Part shown: positions 36,209 through 46,522 of the stretch, piece after piece
Numbering within the stretch: position 1 is the stretch's first letter
Layout: every line of letters begins with the position of its first letter
NCBI GenBank assembly: GCA_945829425.1
Contig: CALZUQ010000004.1
Span: 1-64,000 of the forward strand
From: an uncultured bacterium
GTDB lineage: Bacteria > Bacteroidota > Bacteroidia > Bacteroidales > Bacteroidaceae
Direction of reading: 5' to 3'
DNA: 64,000 nt
Made by a program: the position numbers and the translations under genes
Notes under the pieces: generated by a model
What the model was told of the DNA's origin: nothing
Databases searched by the model: none
What the model saw: only the letters and a program-made list of their open reading frames with translations

Positions 36209-36389
36209 ATGCCAAAGGAGCAGAAGGCTCTACGTGAAGCAAAAAGGCGTAGAAAATACACTTCCACGCATTTCATCTACGAAAGGCTGCTTTATGACTA
36301 CAAAGCCTAAAGGTGGGAATAGCCTGTTTACATTCTTTGGAATGATTGCTATACAATTAACGATATATAAACTAACAATTACAAAACTC

Positions 36390-38261
36390 ATGAAAAAAAT
36401 CTACTATTTTATCCTGACAGCGCTGCTCAGCGTTGTCGGCATGACAGCAAAGGCTCAGACAATCACCGTAACGGTGGATGTTGACGACGCAAACAGAGTA
36501 GGCATTCAGGTTCAAAACGCTAATTACGTCTTGGAAGAACAGACTGTGGTAACAGGCAAGAACGTGATTACCATGGATGCTTACAAACAATTGAGGATAT
36601 ACGCCAAGAGCGGAGCTCTGCTTTCTACCGTAAAAGACGTTACTAACGGTTGGGATGTCTCAACAGGCTATAAGAGCGAATATTCAAATAACCCGTATTC
36701 TGATGTAACATACTCCGTGACATCAGTGTCAGAAGATGCGGTATATACAAAATCCTTCAAACTGACTGTTGACGACCCTTCAATAAACGTCACGCTGACA
36801 GGTTCTTACAGAGGCATAAAACTGACAGCCGGCGAGAATACAGTAAAATACGACCCTCAGACGGAGACACAGGTCATGATAAGCCCTTACGGCGGCAAAC
36901 CTTTATATAAGGTTACTGACGGTGGCAATGACGTTACAGCTCAGGGCAATACATATTACGTAGAACTCAGCGAGGCAACAGACATCAACGTAAAGGCAGC
37001 ATGGCCTGCTGACGTGAAGTTCAAGGTTTCTTTCGTATTTGGCACCGAGGAGTCAAAGAACTTCGTGAGCAGTGTATCTGTCGACGGCACACCGGTAAAC
37101 GACTTCATCAACAGCTTTGAGGTGCAGGGCGGTTCACAGCTTTCTATCACAGGCAACAACACAGAGTATGTTCTCGACAAATTCCTCAAGAACGGATCAT
37201 CAGAATACTTCGGCTACGGACAGTATAACAGCTACATCACTGGAGACGTAGTCTTCGGCATCACCGCCCACAAATACGGCACTATAAAGGTTACGCTCAA
37301 CATCGACGACCCGGCTAACGTGACGGTTTACGACGGCTACGAGTACAACAACAAGATAATCAACGTCGTTGCCGGCAGCAACACCGTAGAACTCAGCGAG
37401 GGCGGCAACAAGACCATCACAATAAAAGCTAACGAAGGCTGCTTCCTGACTTCTGTAAGTGACGGAACGACGGAATACTTCTACTCTGGCAGCACAAGTG
37501 CTTCTGTCTATAACCTTCAGGACGGCATGACTGTCACCGTGAAGTCAGGCAAGAAAGTACGTGAGAAAGAAGCTACCGTATTAGTTTACGGAAGAGAGAA
37601 AGCATCATGGTATTTCAACTTCGCAAGCGAGACAGACAGATATTATCAATTCGACTTCGCTGAGGGCAATGGCTCTTTGAAGTTCGGCGACAGCGACCTT
37701 CCTTTCAACTTCGGATGCGGCGGTCCTGAGATAAGCGAGAGCACAGTATTCATCAACGGCGTTCGTGCTCATGCATACTATGGACAGTACAAACTGTTCT
37801 TCGACAACGGCGCAACGATAATCATCGACCTTGACAACACCACTCTCAACGACCGCAAGACCCTCAACATCGACTTGGAGGGCGTAGAGGCAAGCGTAAT
37901 AAGCAAGGTGGAAATACCTAACGGCGAGGCTTACGAATGGGCTACAAAGGGTATAACATACCTCCCGGAATGGATGTCGTCAGTAGGTTTCGACATAACC
38001 ATTACCCCGGCAGCGGGAGCTGTAATGGGCGTAAAGGTTGACGGCACACCGATAGACTCTGACGCTGAGGGCAAGTTCAACGTGACACTGACAAAGGACA
38101 TCAAGTCACTCGCGATTTACGACCCTGCCACAGGCATAACAGAGGTTAACGCTGAGACAGCAAAGACAAACGGCAAGATTTACACCGTTGCCGGAGTAGA
38201 GGTAAAGAACGCCAAGAAGGGTCTTTACATCATCAACGGCAAGGCACAGGTTGTGAAATAA
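36390..38261 (+). CDS. Exported beta-rich protein with probable type IX secretion tail
   Basis: 623 aa from the ATG at 36390, chosen because a clean signal peptide follows (MKKIYYFILTALLSVVGMTAKAQ); the track start adds 52 residues from the repeat-bearing leader. The mature part has repeated beta-sandwich-like segments (VTVDVDDANRVGIQ, VTLNIDDPANVTVYDG) with a period of roughly 90 residues, no enzyme motif, and many Tyr, Asn and Asp. The end (IYTVAGVEVKNAKKGLYIIN...VVK) is the short C-terminal sorting signal seen in Prevotella. Likely a cell-surface or secreted adhesin-like protein. First of three type IX cargo genes. Confidence 0.78.
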   Translation: MKKIYYFILTALLSVVGMTAKAQTITVTVDVDDANRVGIQVQNANYVLEEQTVVTGKNVITMDAYKQLRIYAKSGALLSTVKDVTNGWDVSTGYKSEYSNNPYSDVTYSVTSVSEDAVYTKSFKLTVDDPSINVTLTGSYRGIKLTAGENTVKYDPQTETQVMISPYGGKPLYKVTDGGNDVTAQGNTYYVELSEATDINVKAAWPADVKFKVSFVFGTEESKNFVSSVSVDGTPVNDFINSFEVQGGSQLSITGNNTEYVLDKFLKNGSSEYFGYGQYNSYITGDVVFGITAHKYGTIKVTLNIDDPANVTVYDGYEYNNKIINVVAGSNTVELSEGGNKTITIKANEGCFLTSVSDGTTEYFYSGSTSASVYNLQDGMTVTVKSGKKVREKEATVLVYGREKASWYFNFASETDRYYQFDFAEGNGSLKFGDSDLPFNFGCGGPEISESTVFINGVRAHAYYGQYKLFFDNGATIIIDLDNTTLNDRKTLNIDLEGVEASVISKVEIPNGEAYEWATKGITYLPEWMSSVGFDITITPAAGAVMGVKVDGTPIDSDAEGKFNVTLTKDIKSLAIYDPATGITEVNAETAKTNGKIYTVAGVEVKNAKKGLYIINGKAQVVK

Positions 38262-38280
38262 TCAAACCATACAGACTACA

Positions 38281-38328
38281 CAAAGAGCAGGCAGACTGTA
38301 AGGCAAAGACAGTCTTACCTGCTCTTTT
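38281..38328 (+). terminator. Terminator after the first type IX cargo gene
   Basis: AAAGAGCAGG pairs with CCTGCTCTTT, with an inner AGACTGT/ACAGTCT stem; followed by TTTTCG. Confidence 0.85.
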
Positions 38329-38361
38329 CGTAAACAATAGAGGTGAGGAATAATAATACCA

Positions 38362-38378
38362 CATAATAGAACCCACCT
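38362..38378. repeat. Solo end of the palindromic element
   Basis: ATAATAGAACCCACCT matches the right end of the elements; no partner nearby. It lies 56 bp before the subtilisin gene. Confidence 0.65.
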
Positions 38379-38433
38379 GAAAATTGATATTAAGAGAGCA
38401 AAGAATCACTACCTACAACAATTCTTACACGAC

Positions 38434-40788
38434 ATGAAGAAAACACTCTTATCACTTGCCATGGTACTGGCGGTAACGGCAGCATCGGCACAACCGGGAC
38501 TATCGGTGAAAAACCGCGTAGCCCTTCAGCAGTTCAAGATGAACCAGGCTGGAAGTCCTTTCAGCACAAAAGCCAGCAGAATAAACAAGGTGAAAGGCAA
38601 ACTGGGAATACCACGTAAGGACGTCCTCGCCATAACACGTCTTGCCGACGGCGTTACGGAGGCCGACCTCCGCGCAGAGGGCATCAACGTGATACGTTGC
38701 AGCTACGGCTTCGCGTTCATCTCAACGCCTGTTGAAGACGCTGAGCGTATCTGCTCGCTGAATATGTTCAAGGACATCCAGTTTGAGAAGCCTGTCAAGG
38801 CGAAGATGGTCTACGCCCGTGAAGTGATCGGCGCAAGCCAGCTGCACCAAGGCATAGGACTGACACAGGCATATACGGGCAAAGGCGTTGTCTGCGGCAT
38901 TGTCGACAACGGCTTTGATGTCAACCACGTCAACTTCCTTGACGACGAGGGCAACCACAGGGTGAAGTACTTCGAGACGATAGGTCTGAAAGCTGACGCT
39001 CAAGGCAATTATGACCTCGACATTAAGTACGTACAGACGCCGAAAGAAATGGCGGAAGTGACCACCGACAACGAAAAATCGTACCACGGCACACACACCA
39101 TGGGCATCATGGCGGGAAGCTACCGTGGCAACGCCAGGGTGGCGACACTCGAACAGGCAGCGTCGGGAAAACTTGATGCAAAGGTATACGAAAGCGCGCC
39201 AAACCCGTATTACGGCATAGCATACGAGGCAGACATCGTGGCGGCAGCGCCTCTCGACATGGTTGACGTAGAGCTGGCACAGGGTGTCCTCGACATGGCG
39301 GCATACGCCGGATATTCCGGAAAGCCGGTGGTTATAAACCTCTCCATGGGCAGCTCACAGGGTCCTCACGACGGCTCTGACGTCATATGTCAGGTGTTCG
39401 ACAAGATAGCTAAAGAACTGAACGGAAAAATCGTTGTCGCTTCGGGCAACGAGGGAGACATGAAGCTCGCCATAAACAAGACCTTTACTGCGGACGACAA
39501 AGTGATGCAGTCGTTCATTGAGGGAGCGACGGTGGAAATGGATGAAGGCAAAACATATATGAGATTCGGCTCACTGGAATTCTACAGCAACGACAAGACG
39601 CCACCTGCAGAAGTGCAGATTATCATATACAACAAATCACGCAAGGCTATATCAGGACGATTCTCCATGTCACTGACGGAAGTGCCGAAGCAGACAGCAA
39701 AGTACTGGTGCAGCCCAGGCTATGAAGAATATACCGGAGTCAAGGCGGACCAGAAGTTCAGCAAATACTTCGAGGGATACCTGGGCATAGGCTGGGACAT
39801 AGACCCCGGCAGCGGCAGGGCATACGCCATCTTGGACATCGCGACGATAGACAACATGTTGAACAACAAGGATAGCAACTATATCTTAGGATTCAAGATA
39901 ACAGGTGCCGACGGACAGCGTATTGACGGATTTGCCATGGGCGACGTCATCTACGGCATAGACAACTTCGGCATCGACGGCTTCGACGACGGAACATGCA
40001 ACGGAACGGTCTCCAACGAGTCAACAGCGAAGAGCGTACTCTGCGTAGGATCCATAACGTCATGCAACGTATGGCCTCAGCTCGACGGCAGCGCATACTC
40101 ACAGCTTGAGAACGGACAGCCTATCGAGACAGCTGGCAAGGTAAGCTCCTTCACTTCGTACGGCACACTCGTCGACGGACGTAACCTGCCTCACGTGCTG
40201 GCGCCGGGAGCGTATGTCATATCGTCCATGAACCGTTACTACTTCGGAGGAGCAGACCTCTCACAGTATGAGGACCTTCTCACCGCCAAGGCTCTCACCC
40301 CTAACAACGACCCATTCGGCTGGTCGTTAGGAACGTCAATGGCATGTCCTGTCGTGACAGGCACTATAGCTCTCTGGCTTGAGGCAAACCCTGAGCTTAC
40401 CATGGACGAGATAAAGGACATCATAGCCACAACGGCGATAAAGACCGACGACATGGTGCTCGACGACCCGGTACAGGTGGGCTACGGAATGATTGACGCT
40501 TACGAAGGACTGAAGGAAGTGTTGAGACGTAAGGGCAGCAGCGGAGTGAAGAACGTCACATCGGAGGACAACCGCCTCGTGGTGACTCCTGACGGCGACC
40601 GTCGCGTGAAAGTATTCGTGGCTGGCGAGAGCGAGCTGAAGATTGAGGTCTTCGACGTTGCCGGAGTAAACGTAGTGGAGAAAACCGTCGCCGGAGACGA
40701 AGCGCTGATAGACCTCAGCGGCAACGCAAAGGGTGCGTACGTCATAAAGGTCAATGGCCGCCTCTCGAAATGTGTATTGATTAAGTAA
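38434..40788 (+). CDS. Secreted subtilisin-like serine protease (S8) with type IX tail
   Basis: 784 aa. Signal peptide (to SAQ), a prodomain-like region (60-120), then the S8 catalytic triad: Asp158 (GIVDNGFDVNH), His218 (SYHGTHTMGI) and Ser635 (SLGTSMACPVV). The long gap between His and Ser includes an inserted beta domain. The last 80 residues (KIEVFDVAGVNVVEKTVAG, GAYVIKVNG...VLIK) are a type IX sorting domain. It would be exported across the outer membrane and digest host or dietary protein, or process other surface proteins. 28 bp before the LRR gene, so co-expressed. Confidence 0.93.
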   Translation: MKKTLLSLAMVLAVTAASAQPGLSVKNRVALQQFKMNQAGSPFSTKASRINKVKGKLGIPRKDVLAITRLADGVTEADLRAEGINVIRCSYGFAFISTPVEDAERICSLNMFKDIQFEKPVKAKMVYAREVIGASQLHQGIGLTQAYTGKGVVCGIVDNGFDVNHVNFLDDEGNHRVKYFETIGLKADAQGNYDLDIKYVQTPKEMAEVTTDNEKSYHGTHTMGIMAGSYRGNARVATLEQAASGKLDAKVYESAPNPYYGIAYEADIVAAAPLDMVDVELAQGVLDMAAYAGYSGKPVVINLSMGSSQGPHDGSDVICQVFDKIAKELNGKIVVASGNEGDMKLAINKTFTADDKVMQSFIEGATVEMDEGKTYMRFGSLEFYSNDKTPPAEVQIIIYNKSRKAISGRFSMSLTEVPKQTAKYWCSPGYEEYTGVKADQKFSKYFEGYLGIGWDIDPGSGRAYAILDIATIDNMLNNKDSNYILGFKITGADGQRIDGFAMGDVIYGIDNFGIDGFDDGTCNGTVSNESTAKSVLCVGSITSCNVWPQLDGSAYSQLENGQPIETAGKVSSFTSYGTLVDGRNLPHVLAPGAYVISSMNRYYFGGADLSQYEDLLTAKALTPNNDPFGWSLGTSMACPVVTGTIALWLEANPELTMDEIKDIIATTAIKTDDMVLDDPVQVGYGMIDAYEGLKEVLRRKGSSGVKNVTSEDNRLVVTPDGDRRVKVFVAGESELKIEVFDVAGVNVVEKTVAGDEALIDLSGNAKGAYVIKVNGRLSKCVLIK

Positions 40789-40815
40789 TTTATAACCTTC
40801 CAAAACACTATACCT

Positions 40816-43800
40816 ATGCAGAAGACATTATCTACATGCCGAAGGCTCATGCTGTTTATCACAGCTTTGCTCGCCTTGCCTTCAGCATCGTTCGCTCAAG
40901 AGAGCGGGAAACCAATCATCGAACTGAAGACTGCCGTACTCGAACAGGAGGGTGAGGAGACAGACCGCACCATTACGCTGTTCCTCGGAGGCTTCAAGCA
41001 GGAGACAGACTGGATAGACATAGACTGCGGCTACGGCACTGAGGAGCATGAGCTGCAGCCTGCCACCATAAGCACGTCGACAGGCCAATGGACCGGCGGA
41101 ACAAGCATAACATGTGATGTATCGACAGCAGGAGTGGTGAAGATATACGGCGATGCAGCGAACATCGCCGTGATACGCTTCGACGGCTGTTACATCACAG
41201 ACATCACCTTGGCAGACATGCCAAACCTGTATTACCTCAACATGGAGCATAACCTCCTCCACGAGCTGGACCTCTCCAACTTCCCGTCGTTGGCGTCTAT
41301 CTCTCTCAACGACAACCCCTTCGACCGCAAGCCGCTGAAGATTGGCGGCAACAAGCCGAAACTTATGCTCCTGGAGATAGGACAGACAGAGAACCTCGAC
41401 CAGTCGTTCAACCTCTCGGACTATCCGGAGCTGGTGTCGTTCGATGCTTATGCCAACAAGGGTCTCAGAACTCTCGACCCTTCCGGCTGTCCGAAGCTGC
41501 AGCGACTCTCAATAGACGGAACGAACGTCAAGACGCTCGACCTTTCGAAGAACCCTACCATAACGATCCTGAACATCAGCGATACGGGGATAAAGGACAT
41601 CGACCTCAGCAGCCTCACATACCTGCAGCAGTTCTATGCCGACCACCAGTCGAGCAGCATGAACACCGACGCAAAACTCACGAAACTCGACGTCACGAAG
41701 AACGAGAAGCTCGTATATCTCTTTGCCAGCGGAAACCTACTTACCGACATCGACCTGAGCAAGAACTACTACCTCCAGCAGCTCTACCTCGCCGACAACC
41801 AGCTGACGAGCATTAACCTCGAAAATAACCCGAACCTCATAAACGTCATACTGCGCAAGAACAACATGGACTTCGCCACACTGCCTCTGCCGGGCGAGTG
41901 GAACCAGTATGACTATTACCAGAACAACATGCCGATAGCGAAGACAGTAAAGGTCGGCGACGTCCTTGACTATTCAGCACGTGTGCTCAGGGAGGGGACG
42001 GAGACCTCATGCGCCGTATTCACGACATCGGAAGAGACAGCAGGCATGACGACACGCCTCTCGGAGGAATACTACACCTACGCCGACGGCAAGGTGACGT
42101 TCCTCGCCGCTCCGTCAGACAGCGTGTACATAGCTTTCCAGAACGACAAGTTCCCGGACCTCACCTTCGAATACATGCCTCTCCGCACGAATAAGTTCAA
42201 GGTGAAGACGGTAGAGGACTTTGGCAAGGAGGACGTAACAGCAGTCATACGCCCTACGCTGACACCAAGCGGAGTGACCGTGAAGATGAGAGTGGGCATG
42301 GCAGGTGCGACACCTGAGAGTCCTAAGACATTCTACATCGCTGACAGCCAGGGCAACAAGAAGGAGTACAAGGCTACGACAGCGGGACTGCCCGACGCGG
42401 AGAACGTAGTGTACCAAGGCACTGACTACCTCGTGAACATCCTCGTGCCACAGGACGAGGCGATGACCTCCCTCGCCATAGAGGGGCAGCAGCTCAACGC
42501 CATAGACCTCACCCAAGCACGCTGCCTCGGCACGCTGAGCCTCACAGGGTCGGGACTGTATGACATTGACCTGAGATACAACAGGGTGTTGAGAAGTCTG
42601 AAACTTACGGACAACCACTTCTCCACACTGAATATCCGCGGCTTAAACGACGCATACCAGAAGACCTTGCTGCAGGACATTGACCTCAGCAACAACGAGA
42701 TGACTGCGGTGACGCTCAACGACATGGGTACGATACACAACCTCAACCTCAGCCACAACAAACTGACGGAACTCTCGCTGAAGGACGCCGACAACATGGA
42801 GACGCTCTATCTCAACGACAATATGCTTGAGACGGTGAACGCCAACTACTGCACGCTGATGACGGACTTCGACATCTCCAACAACAACATCTCTGAACTC
42901 GTGATGCCTTCAGAGCTGTCGCTGCAGCGCTTCCGTTGCAACGACAACAAGCTCTCCTTCGCCACCCTTCCGGTAATAGCGGGACTGGAGGAATATGTCT
43001 ATGCTCCACAGAACGACGTGGTGATAGCCACCAAGGCTCCTGGCGTAGACCTCCAGCTACATAACGTTGAGGGCAAGACGACATACGTATGGAAGACGAC
43101 AGACGGCACGGTGCTTCAGAAAGGTACGGACTACACCATCACCGACGGCATGACGCGCTTCCTCGATCCGGCGATAGGCAAGAAGGCTTACTGCGAGATG
43201 ACAAACGCCCTCTTCCCGCTACTGACGGTGAAGACAACGACGATAGAAGCCTCTGACATGCCGAGCTACAAGATTGCGTCGTTTACAACGACCGAGGACG
43301 GCGAGGGAACAATGGTGCTGCGCTCCGAAATACCTACCACGATATGTATCGACTGGAAAGGCGGCGGTGTTGCCGTAGAGAGCTATTCCGTAACCAACGA
43401 CCTCGTGGTGACACCGGTCAAGGCACAGGCAGGAAGCGAGTGCGCCATATACGCCTACGAGGCTGAGACACCGCTCTACGTCCTCAACATCACCGGCATA
43501 AAGATGAAGGACGTAGACCTTACGAACATGAAGAACCTCACGCTCGTAAACATCACCAGCGCCGGAATAACGGACGTGAAACTGCCGGAGTCGAAGAAAC
43601 TCGCAGAGATCATCCTCGACGGCAACGCCATAGAGGCTATAGACCTTTCGAAATACGCTTCACAGCTCCGCATGGTGTCTATAAACAACAACCTCCTGAC
43701 CTCCTTCGACGCTACAGGCATGAAGAACCTCTTCAGCCTCAGCCTCGGCGGCAACAAGCTGACATCGGTGACACTCGACAACCCTTCAATGTATAACCTC

Positions 43801-44511
43801 CAGCTTTCAGGCAACGAGCTTGAGACGATAGACCTCAGCAAGGCTCCTAACGTTTCGCAGCTCTTCCTGACGAACAACAAGTTCGAGAGCATTGACCTCA
43901 CTCCGCTGAAGGGTCTCGTGGCTCTCACCGTAGACTATAACCGCTTCAGGATAAGCACCCTGCCACGCCCTAACGCAAACTACACCGTCTTCCTCTATGG
44001 CAATCAGGCGAACATCGACGCACAGGCTGACGAGAACGGTGTCGTAGACCTCTCTTCTGAGGCTTACGTCGGCGCGACACCTACGACATTCCGATGGTTC
44101 ATAGACTTCCCATGGTATGACGAAAACAGCGGCGAGCTGACCGGCGAGGAGCTGTACTACGACGACGAGGTGTTCATAACCGAAGGCAAGACACGCTTCA
44201 CAAAGGCTCTCAACAACGTTGTATGCGCCATGCTCAACGAGGAGTATCCTAACCTCACGCTCTATACCAATGCTTTCAACGTCACCACCGTCTCGGGCGT
44301 AGAGAACATCTTCGCTGACAACGGAAGCAGCATCAGCATAGAAGGAAAGACAATATCCGTCAGCAACAGCGTGAGCACCCGCACAGAGGTGTTCAGCGCA
44401 AACGGCACTCTCGTAGCCACAAGCCACGGCACTGCCGCCAGATTCAATGTCGCTCCTGGAATATACATTGTGAAGAACGGTGAGAACACCGTAAAGGCTG
44501 TAGTAAGATAA
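40816..44511 (+). CDS. Large exported leucine-rich-repeat protein with type IX tail
   Basis: 1231 aa. Signal peptide to ASFAQ. Leucine-rich repeats occur in three blocks (about residues 105-365, 560-750 and 900-1070) of the form LxxLxLxxNxLxxLDLS, as in IDLSKNYYLQQLYLADNQL. Between them are beta domains that repeat a segment (TFRWFIDFPW... and TTYVWKTTDG... versions), so the protein looks built from repeated LRR-plus-beta modules. The last 75 residues end with APGIYIVKNGENTVKAVVR, a type IX sorting domain. Probably a surface adhesin or binding protein, paired with the protease upstream. Confidence 0.88.
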   Translation: MQKTLSTCRRLMLFITALLALPSASFAQESGKPIIELKTAVLEQEGEETDRTITLFLGGFKQETDWIDIDCGYGTEEHELQPATISTSTGQWTGGTSITCDVSTAGVVKIYGDAANIAVIRFDGCYITDITLADMPNLYYLNMEHNLLHELDLSNFPSLASISLNDNPFDRKPLKIGGNKPKLMLLEIGQTENLDQSFNLSDYPELVSFDAYANKGLRTLDPSGCPKLQRLSIDGTNVKTLDLSKNPTITILNISDTGIKDIDLSSLTYLQQFYADHQSSSMNTDAKLTKLDVTKNEKLVYLFASGNLLTDIDLSKNYYLQQLYLADNQLTSINLENNPNLINVILRKNNMDFATLPLPGEWNQYDYYQNNMPIAKTVKVGDVLDYSARVLREGTETSCAVFTTSEETAGMTTRLSEEYYTYADGKVTFLAAPSDSVYIAFQNDKFPDLTFEYMPLRTNKFKVKTVEDFGKEDVTAVIRPTLTPSGVTVKMRVGMAGATPESPKTFYIADSQGNKKEYKATTAGLPDAENVVYQGTDYLVNILVPQDEAMTSLAIEGQQLNAIDLTQARCLGTLSLTGSGLYDIDLRYNRVLRSLKLTDNHFSTLNIRGLNDAYQKTLLQDIDLSNNEMTAVTLNDMGTIHNLNLSHNKLTELSLKDADNMETLYLNDNMLETVNANYCTLMTDFDISNNNISELVMPSELSLQRFRCNDNKLSFATLPVIAGLEEYVYAPQNDVVIATKAPGVDLQLHNVEGKTTYVWKTTDGTVLQKGTDYTITDGMTRFLDPAIGKKAYCEMTNALFPLLTVKTTTIEASDMPSYKIASFTTTEDGEGTMVLRSEIPTTICIDWKGGGVAVESYSVTNDLVVTPVKAQAGSECAIYAYEAETPLYVLNITGIKMKDVDLTNMKNLTLVNITSAGITDVKLPESKKLAEIILDGNAIEAIDLSKYASQLRMVSINNNLLTSFDATGMKNLFSLSLGGNKLTSVTLDNPSMYNLQLSGNELETIDLSKAPNVSQLFLTNNKFESIDLTPLKGLVALTVDYNRFRISTLPRPNANYTVFLYGNQANIDAQADENGVVDLSSEAYVGATPTTFRWFIDFPWYDENSGELTGEELYYDDEVFITEGKTRFTKALNNVVCAMLNEEYPNLTLYTNAFNVTTVSGVENIFADNGSSISIEGKTISVSNSVSTRTEVFSANGTLVATSHGTAARFNVAPGIYIVKNGENTVKAVVR

Positions 44512-44533
44512 TTACGACAGGCTAAGATATAAT

Positions 44534-44587
44534 AAAGGTGGGTTCTGAGAATATGGCATTACCATAATCTTCAGAACCCACCTTTTG
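44534..44587. terminator. Hairpin terminator using the element end sequence
   Basis: AAAGGTGGGTTCTGA pairs with TCAGAACCCACCTTT, loop 22 nt; T-run after. The stem is the end motif of the palindromic elements, so an element end appears to serve as a terminator. Confidence 0.75.
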
Positions 44588-44595
44588 TCTTTGCC

Positions 44596-44664
44596 ATACC
44601 CAGGGGTTCTGCTTCGCTCTGCCCTGGGCTAAGGGCTTTTGCGCTTTGCCCTTAGGGACGTGCC
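44596..44664. repeat. Two GC-rich hairpins in the LRR-DUF389 gap
   Basis: CCAGGG/CCCTGG around 44601-44628 and CTAAGGGC/GCCCTTAG around 44629-44655. The frame across them (minus 44522-44764) looks like low-complexity translation of the hairpins, not a gene. Confidence 0.55.
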
Positions 44665-44724
44665 TTGCACCATTGTTTACCGGCAACAAGAACTTGCGAA
44701 AGAAAAATAAATTATGCGAAAAAG

Positions 44725-44756
44725 TTTGTCCATAAGGAGGAAAATATGTATTTTTG
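44725..44756 (+). promoter_or_regulatory. Promoter upstream of element C
   Basis: TTTG (44725-44728), 20 nt, TATTTTTG (44749-44756). Full consensus, about 295 bp before the DUF389 start codon, with element C in between. Confidence 0.75.
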
Positions 44757-44827
44757 TAGAACAATAGAAAGAAGGGAGCCTTGTTACGCAGAAAAGAAAG
44801 GCTGACGCCTTTGCTGCACAGGAAATT

Positions 44828-45022
44828 AAGGTGGGTTCTATAAATTCGCTTTGTCAGATTTTGGAGTTATTTTCGAGTTCAAATTGTAAGTTAAAGAGGG
44901 AGTGTAGCGAGCTACATGACCGATTTAACTTGCGATTTGAGCCGAAAAGAACCCAAAAGATGACAAAACGTCACTCACTATTAAAACCACTTTTGACGGT
45001 GGGAATTTATAGAACCCACCTT
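44828..45022. mobile_element. MITE-like long palindromic element C
   Basis: 195 bp. The ends AAGGTGGGTTCTATAAATTC and complement pair perfectly, including the AT change relative to copies A and D. Inside, AAATTGTAAGTTAAA pairs with TTTAACTTGCGATTT (13 of 15) and the apex is TGTAGC-GA-GCTACA, so nearly the whole element folds as one hairpin. It lies between a promoter and the DUF389 gene. Confidence 0.88.
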
Positions 45023-45050
45023 AAATCGTTTATCAAAAAAAAATAAAGAC

Positions 45051-46394
45051 ATGAAACTGACAGACATACTGAACCTCATAACCTCACACTTCGTGGTGAG
45101 GCAGGATATGGAGGACGAGCAGGAGATCATCCGGCAGATCAAGAACGGCGTGACGTTCCGCGGCTCCAACCTCTGGGTGCTGGTGTTCGCTATCTTCATA
45201 GCGTCGTTAGGCCTCAACGTCAACTCCACGGCAGTGATAATAGGAGCCATGCTTATCTCCCCACTCATGGGACCTATCATAGGCATGGGTCTCGCCATAG
45301 GAATCAATGATGTCGAACTGCTGAAACGTGCGGCACGTAACTTCGGCACGGCGACGCTGATCAGTGTGCTTACGGCAACGGTATATTTCCTCATAACGCC
45401 ACTCGGTGAGGCGCAGTCAGAACTGCTGGCACGCACGTCGCCGACGCTCTACGACGTGCTGATAGCCACCTTCGGCGGTGCGGCAGGCATCCTGGCGCTG
45501 TGTACGAAAGGCAAAGGCAACGTCATCCCGGGCGTAGCGATAGCTACAGCTCTCATGCCGCCGTTGTGTACGGCAGGGTACGGTCTTGCCACGGGACACC
45601 TGCTTTATTTCCTCGGAGCTTTTTACCTGTTCTTCATAAACACCGTCTTCATAAGCCTTGCGACATACCTCGGAGTGAGGCTCATGCACTTCCGTCAGAA
45701 AGAGTTCGCCTCACCTGCTGCACAGAAGAAGGCACAGCGCATAATAACAGGACTGGCAGTAGTGACCATGCTGCCGGCGGTTGTCATGACGGTGAACATC
45801 GTCAGGAAGAGCATTTTCGATAACAACGTAAACAGATTCGTACATACCGAGCTGTCGATGCCCGGCACACAGGTCATCTCGACGAACACCGACAAAGAGG
45901 GCAGTGTGCTGAACGTCGTGGCGGTAGGACGCGAGATAAGCACGGAGAAAGCGAAAGACGCAGAAAGGCGCATGGCGCAATACGGACTTGGAGACTATGT
46001 GCTGAACATCATCCAGGGAGAGCAGTCGGACAGCATGCTGACGCTCAGTTCGCGCCTGTCGCAGATAACGACGTCAAGGCAGGACGACCAAAAGAAAATC
46101 ATGGAGATGTCGGCGCAGATAACACAGCTCCGCACGGCTCTCAACGCTTACGAGCGTTACGCCACCTTGTCACAGGAGGTTATGGGAGAAATGAAGGTTC
46201 TCTTCCCCAAGGTTAAGGCACTGAGCATGTCGAAGGCCGTGGAAGCACAGCGCGACACGACAGAGACCAAACAGTTTGTGGCAGCCAAGATCGTCACCGA
46301 CGCAAAGTCCCGCATGACGGCGGAAGAGACCTCACGCCTGCAGCAATGGCTGAAGGAAAGGGTGAAGGCGGACAGTCTCGTAGTAGTATATTGA
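45051..46394 (+). CDS. DUF389 / TIGR00341-family membrane protein
   Basis: 447 aa. The N-terminal half has six or so membrane helices with the family motifs GLNVNSTAVIIGAMLISPLMGPI and VAIATALMPPLCTAGYGLA; the rest is a soluble domain ending in a basic coiled coil. Function is unknown in the family. It has its own promoter, but element C lies in the leader, so expression may depend on that hairpin. Start ATG at 45051; the frame upstream in the track (44831-45046) is repeat sequence. Confidence 0.85.
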   Translation: MKLTDILNLITSHFVVRQDMEDEQEIIRQIKNGVTFRGSNLWVLVFAIFIASLGLNVNSTAVIIGAMLISPLMGPIIGMGLAIGINDVELLKRAARNFGTATLISVLTATVYFLITPLGEAQSELLARTSPTLYDVLIATFGGAAGILALCTKGKGNVIPGVAIATALMPPLCTAGYGLATGHLLYFLGAFYLFFINTVFISLATYLGVRLMHFRQKEFASPAAQKKAQRIITGLAVVTMLPAVVMTVNIVRKSIFDNNVNRFVHTELSMPGTQVISTNTDKEGSVLNVVAVGREISTEKAKDAERRMAQYGLGDYVLNIIQGEQSDSMLTLSSRLSQITTSRQDDQKKIMEMSAQITQLRTALNAYERYATLSQEVMGEMKVLFPKVKALSMSKAVEAQRDTTETKQFVAAKIVTDAKSRMTAEETSRLQQWLKERVKADSLVVVY

Positions 46395-46482
46395 CCCTGT
46401 GACGGTGTGTAATTGACCACATGCCGGACTATAATTAACCTCATACCGGACCAGGAGGTTTCTCCGGAAGCCCATTTCCCTT

Positions 46483-46522
46483 ACTTCCCTTTGGCATTGT
46501 CGCCGGAGGGAAGTCTTTTTTT
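46483..46522 (+). terminator. Terminator after the DUF389 gene
   Basis: ACTTCCCT (46483-46490) and AGGGAAGT (46507-46514) with an inner GGC/GCC pairing, then CTTTTTTT. Confidence 0.85.

Noticed and set aside
36234-36389. N-terminal extension of the first type IX cargo gene
   Set aside because: The internal ATG at 36390 is followed by a clean signal peptide; the extension lies in the leader after element B.
44522-44764. 80-codon ORF on the minus strand
   Set aside because: Covers a terminator, two hairpins and a promoter region; low-complexity and antisense to regulatory sequence.
44831-45046. 71-codon ORF with MTKRH-type C-terminus
   Set aside because: It is the translation of palindromic element C; the same peptide appears in copy A upstream of another gene.
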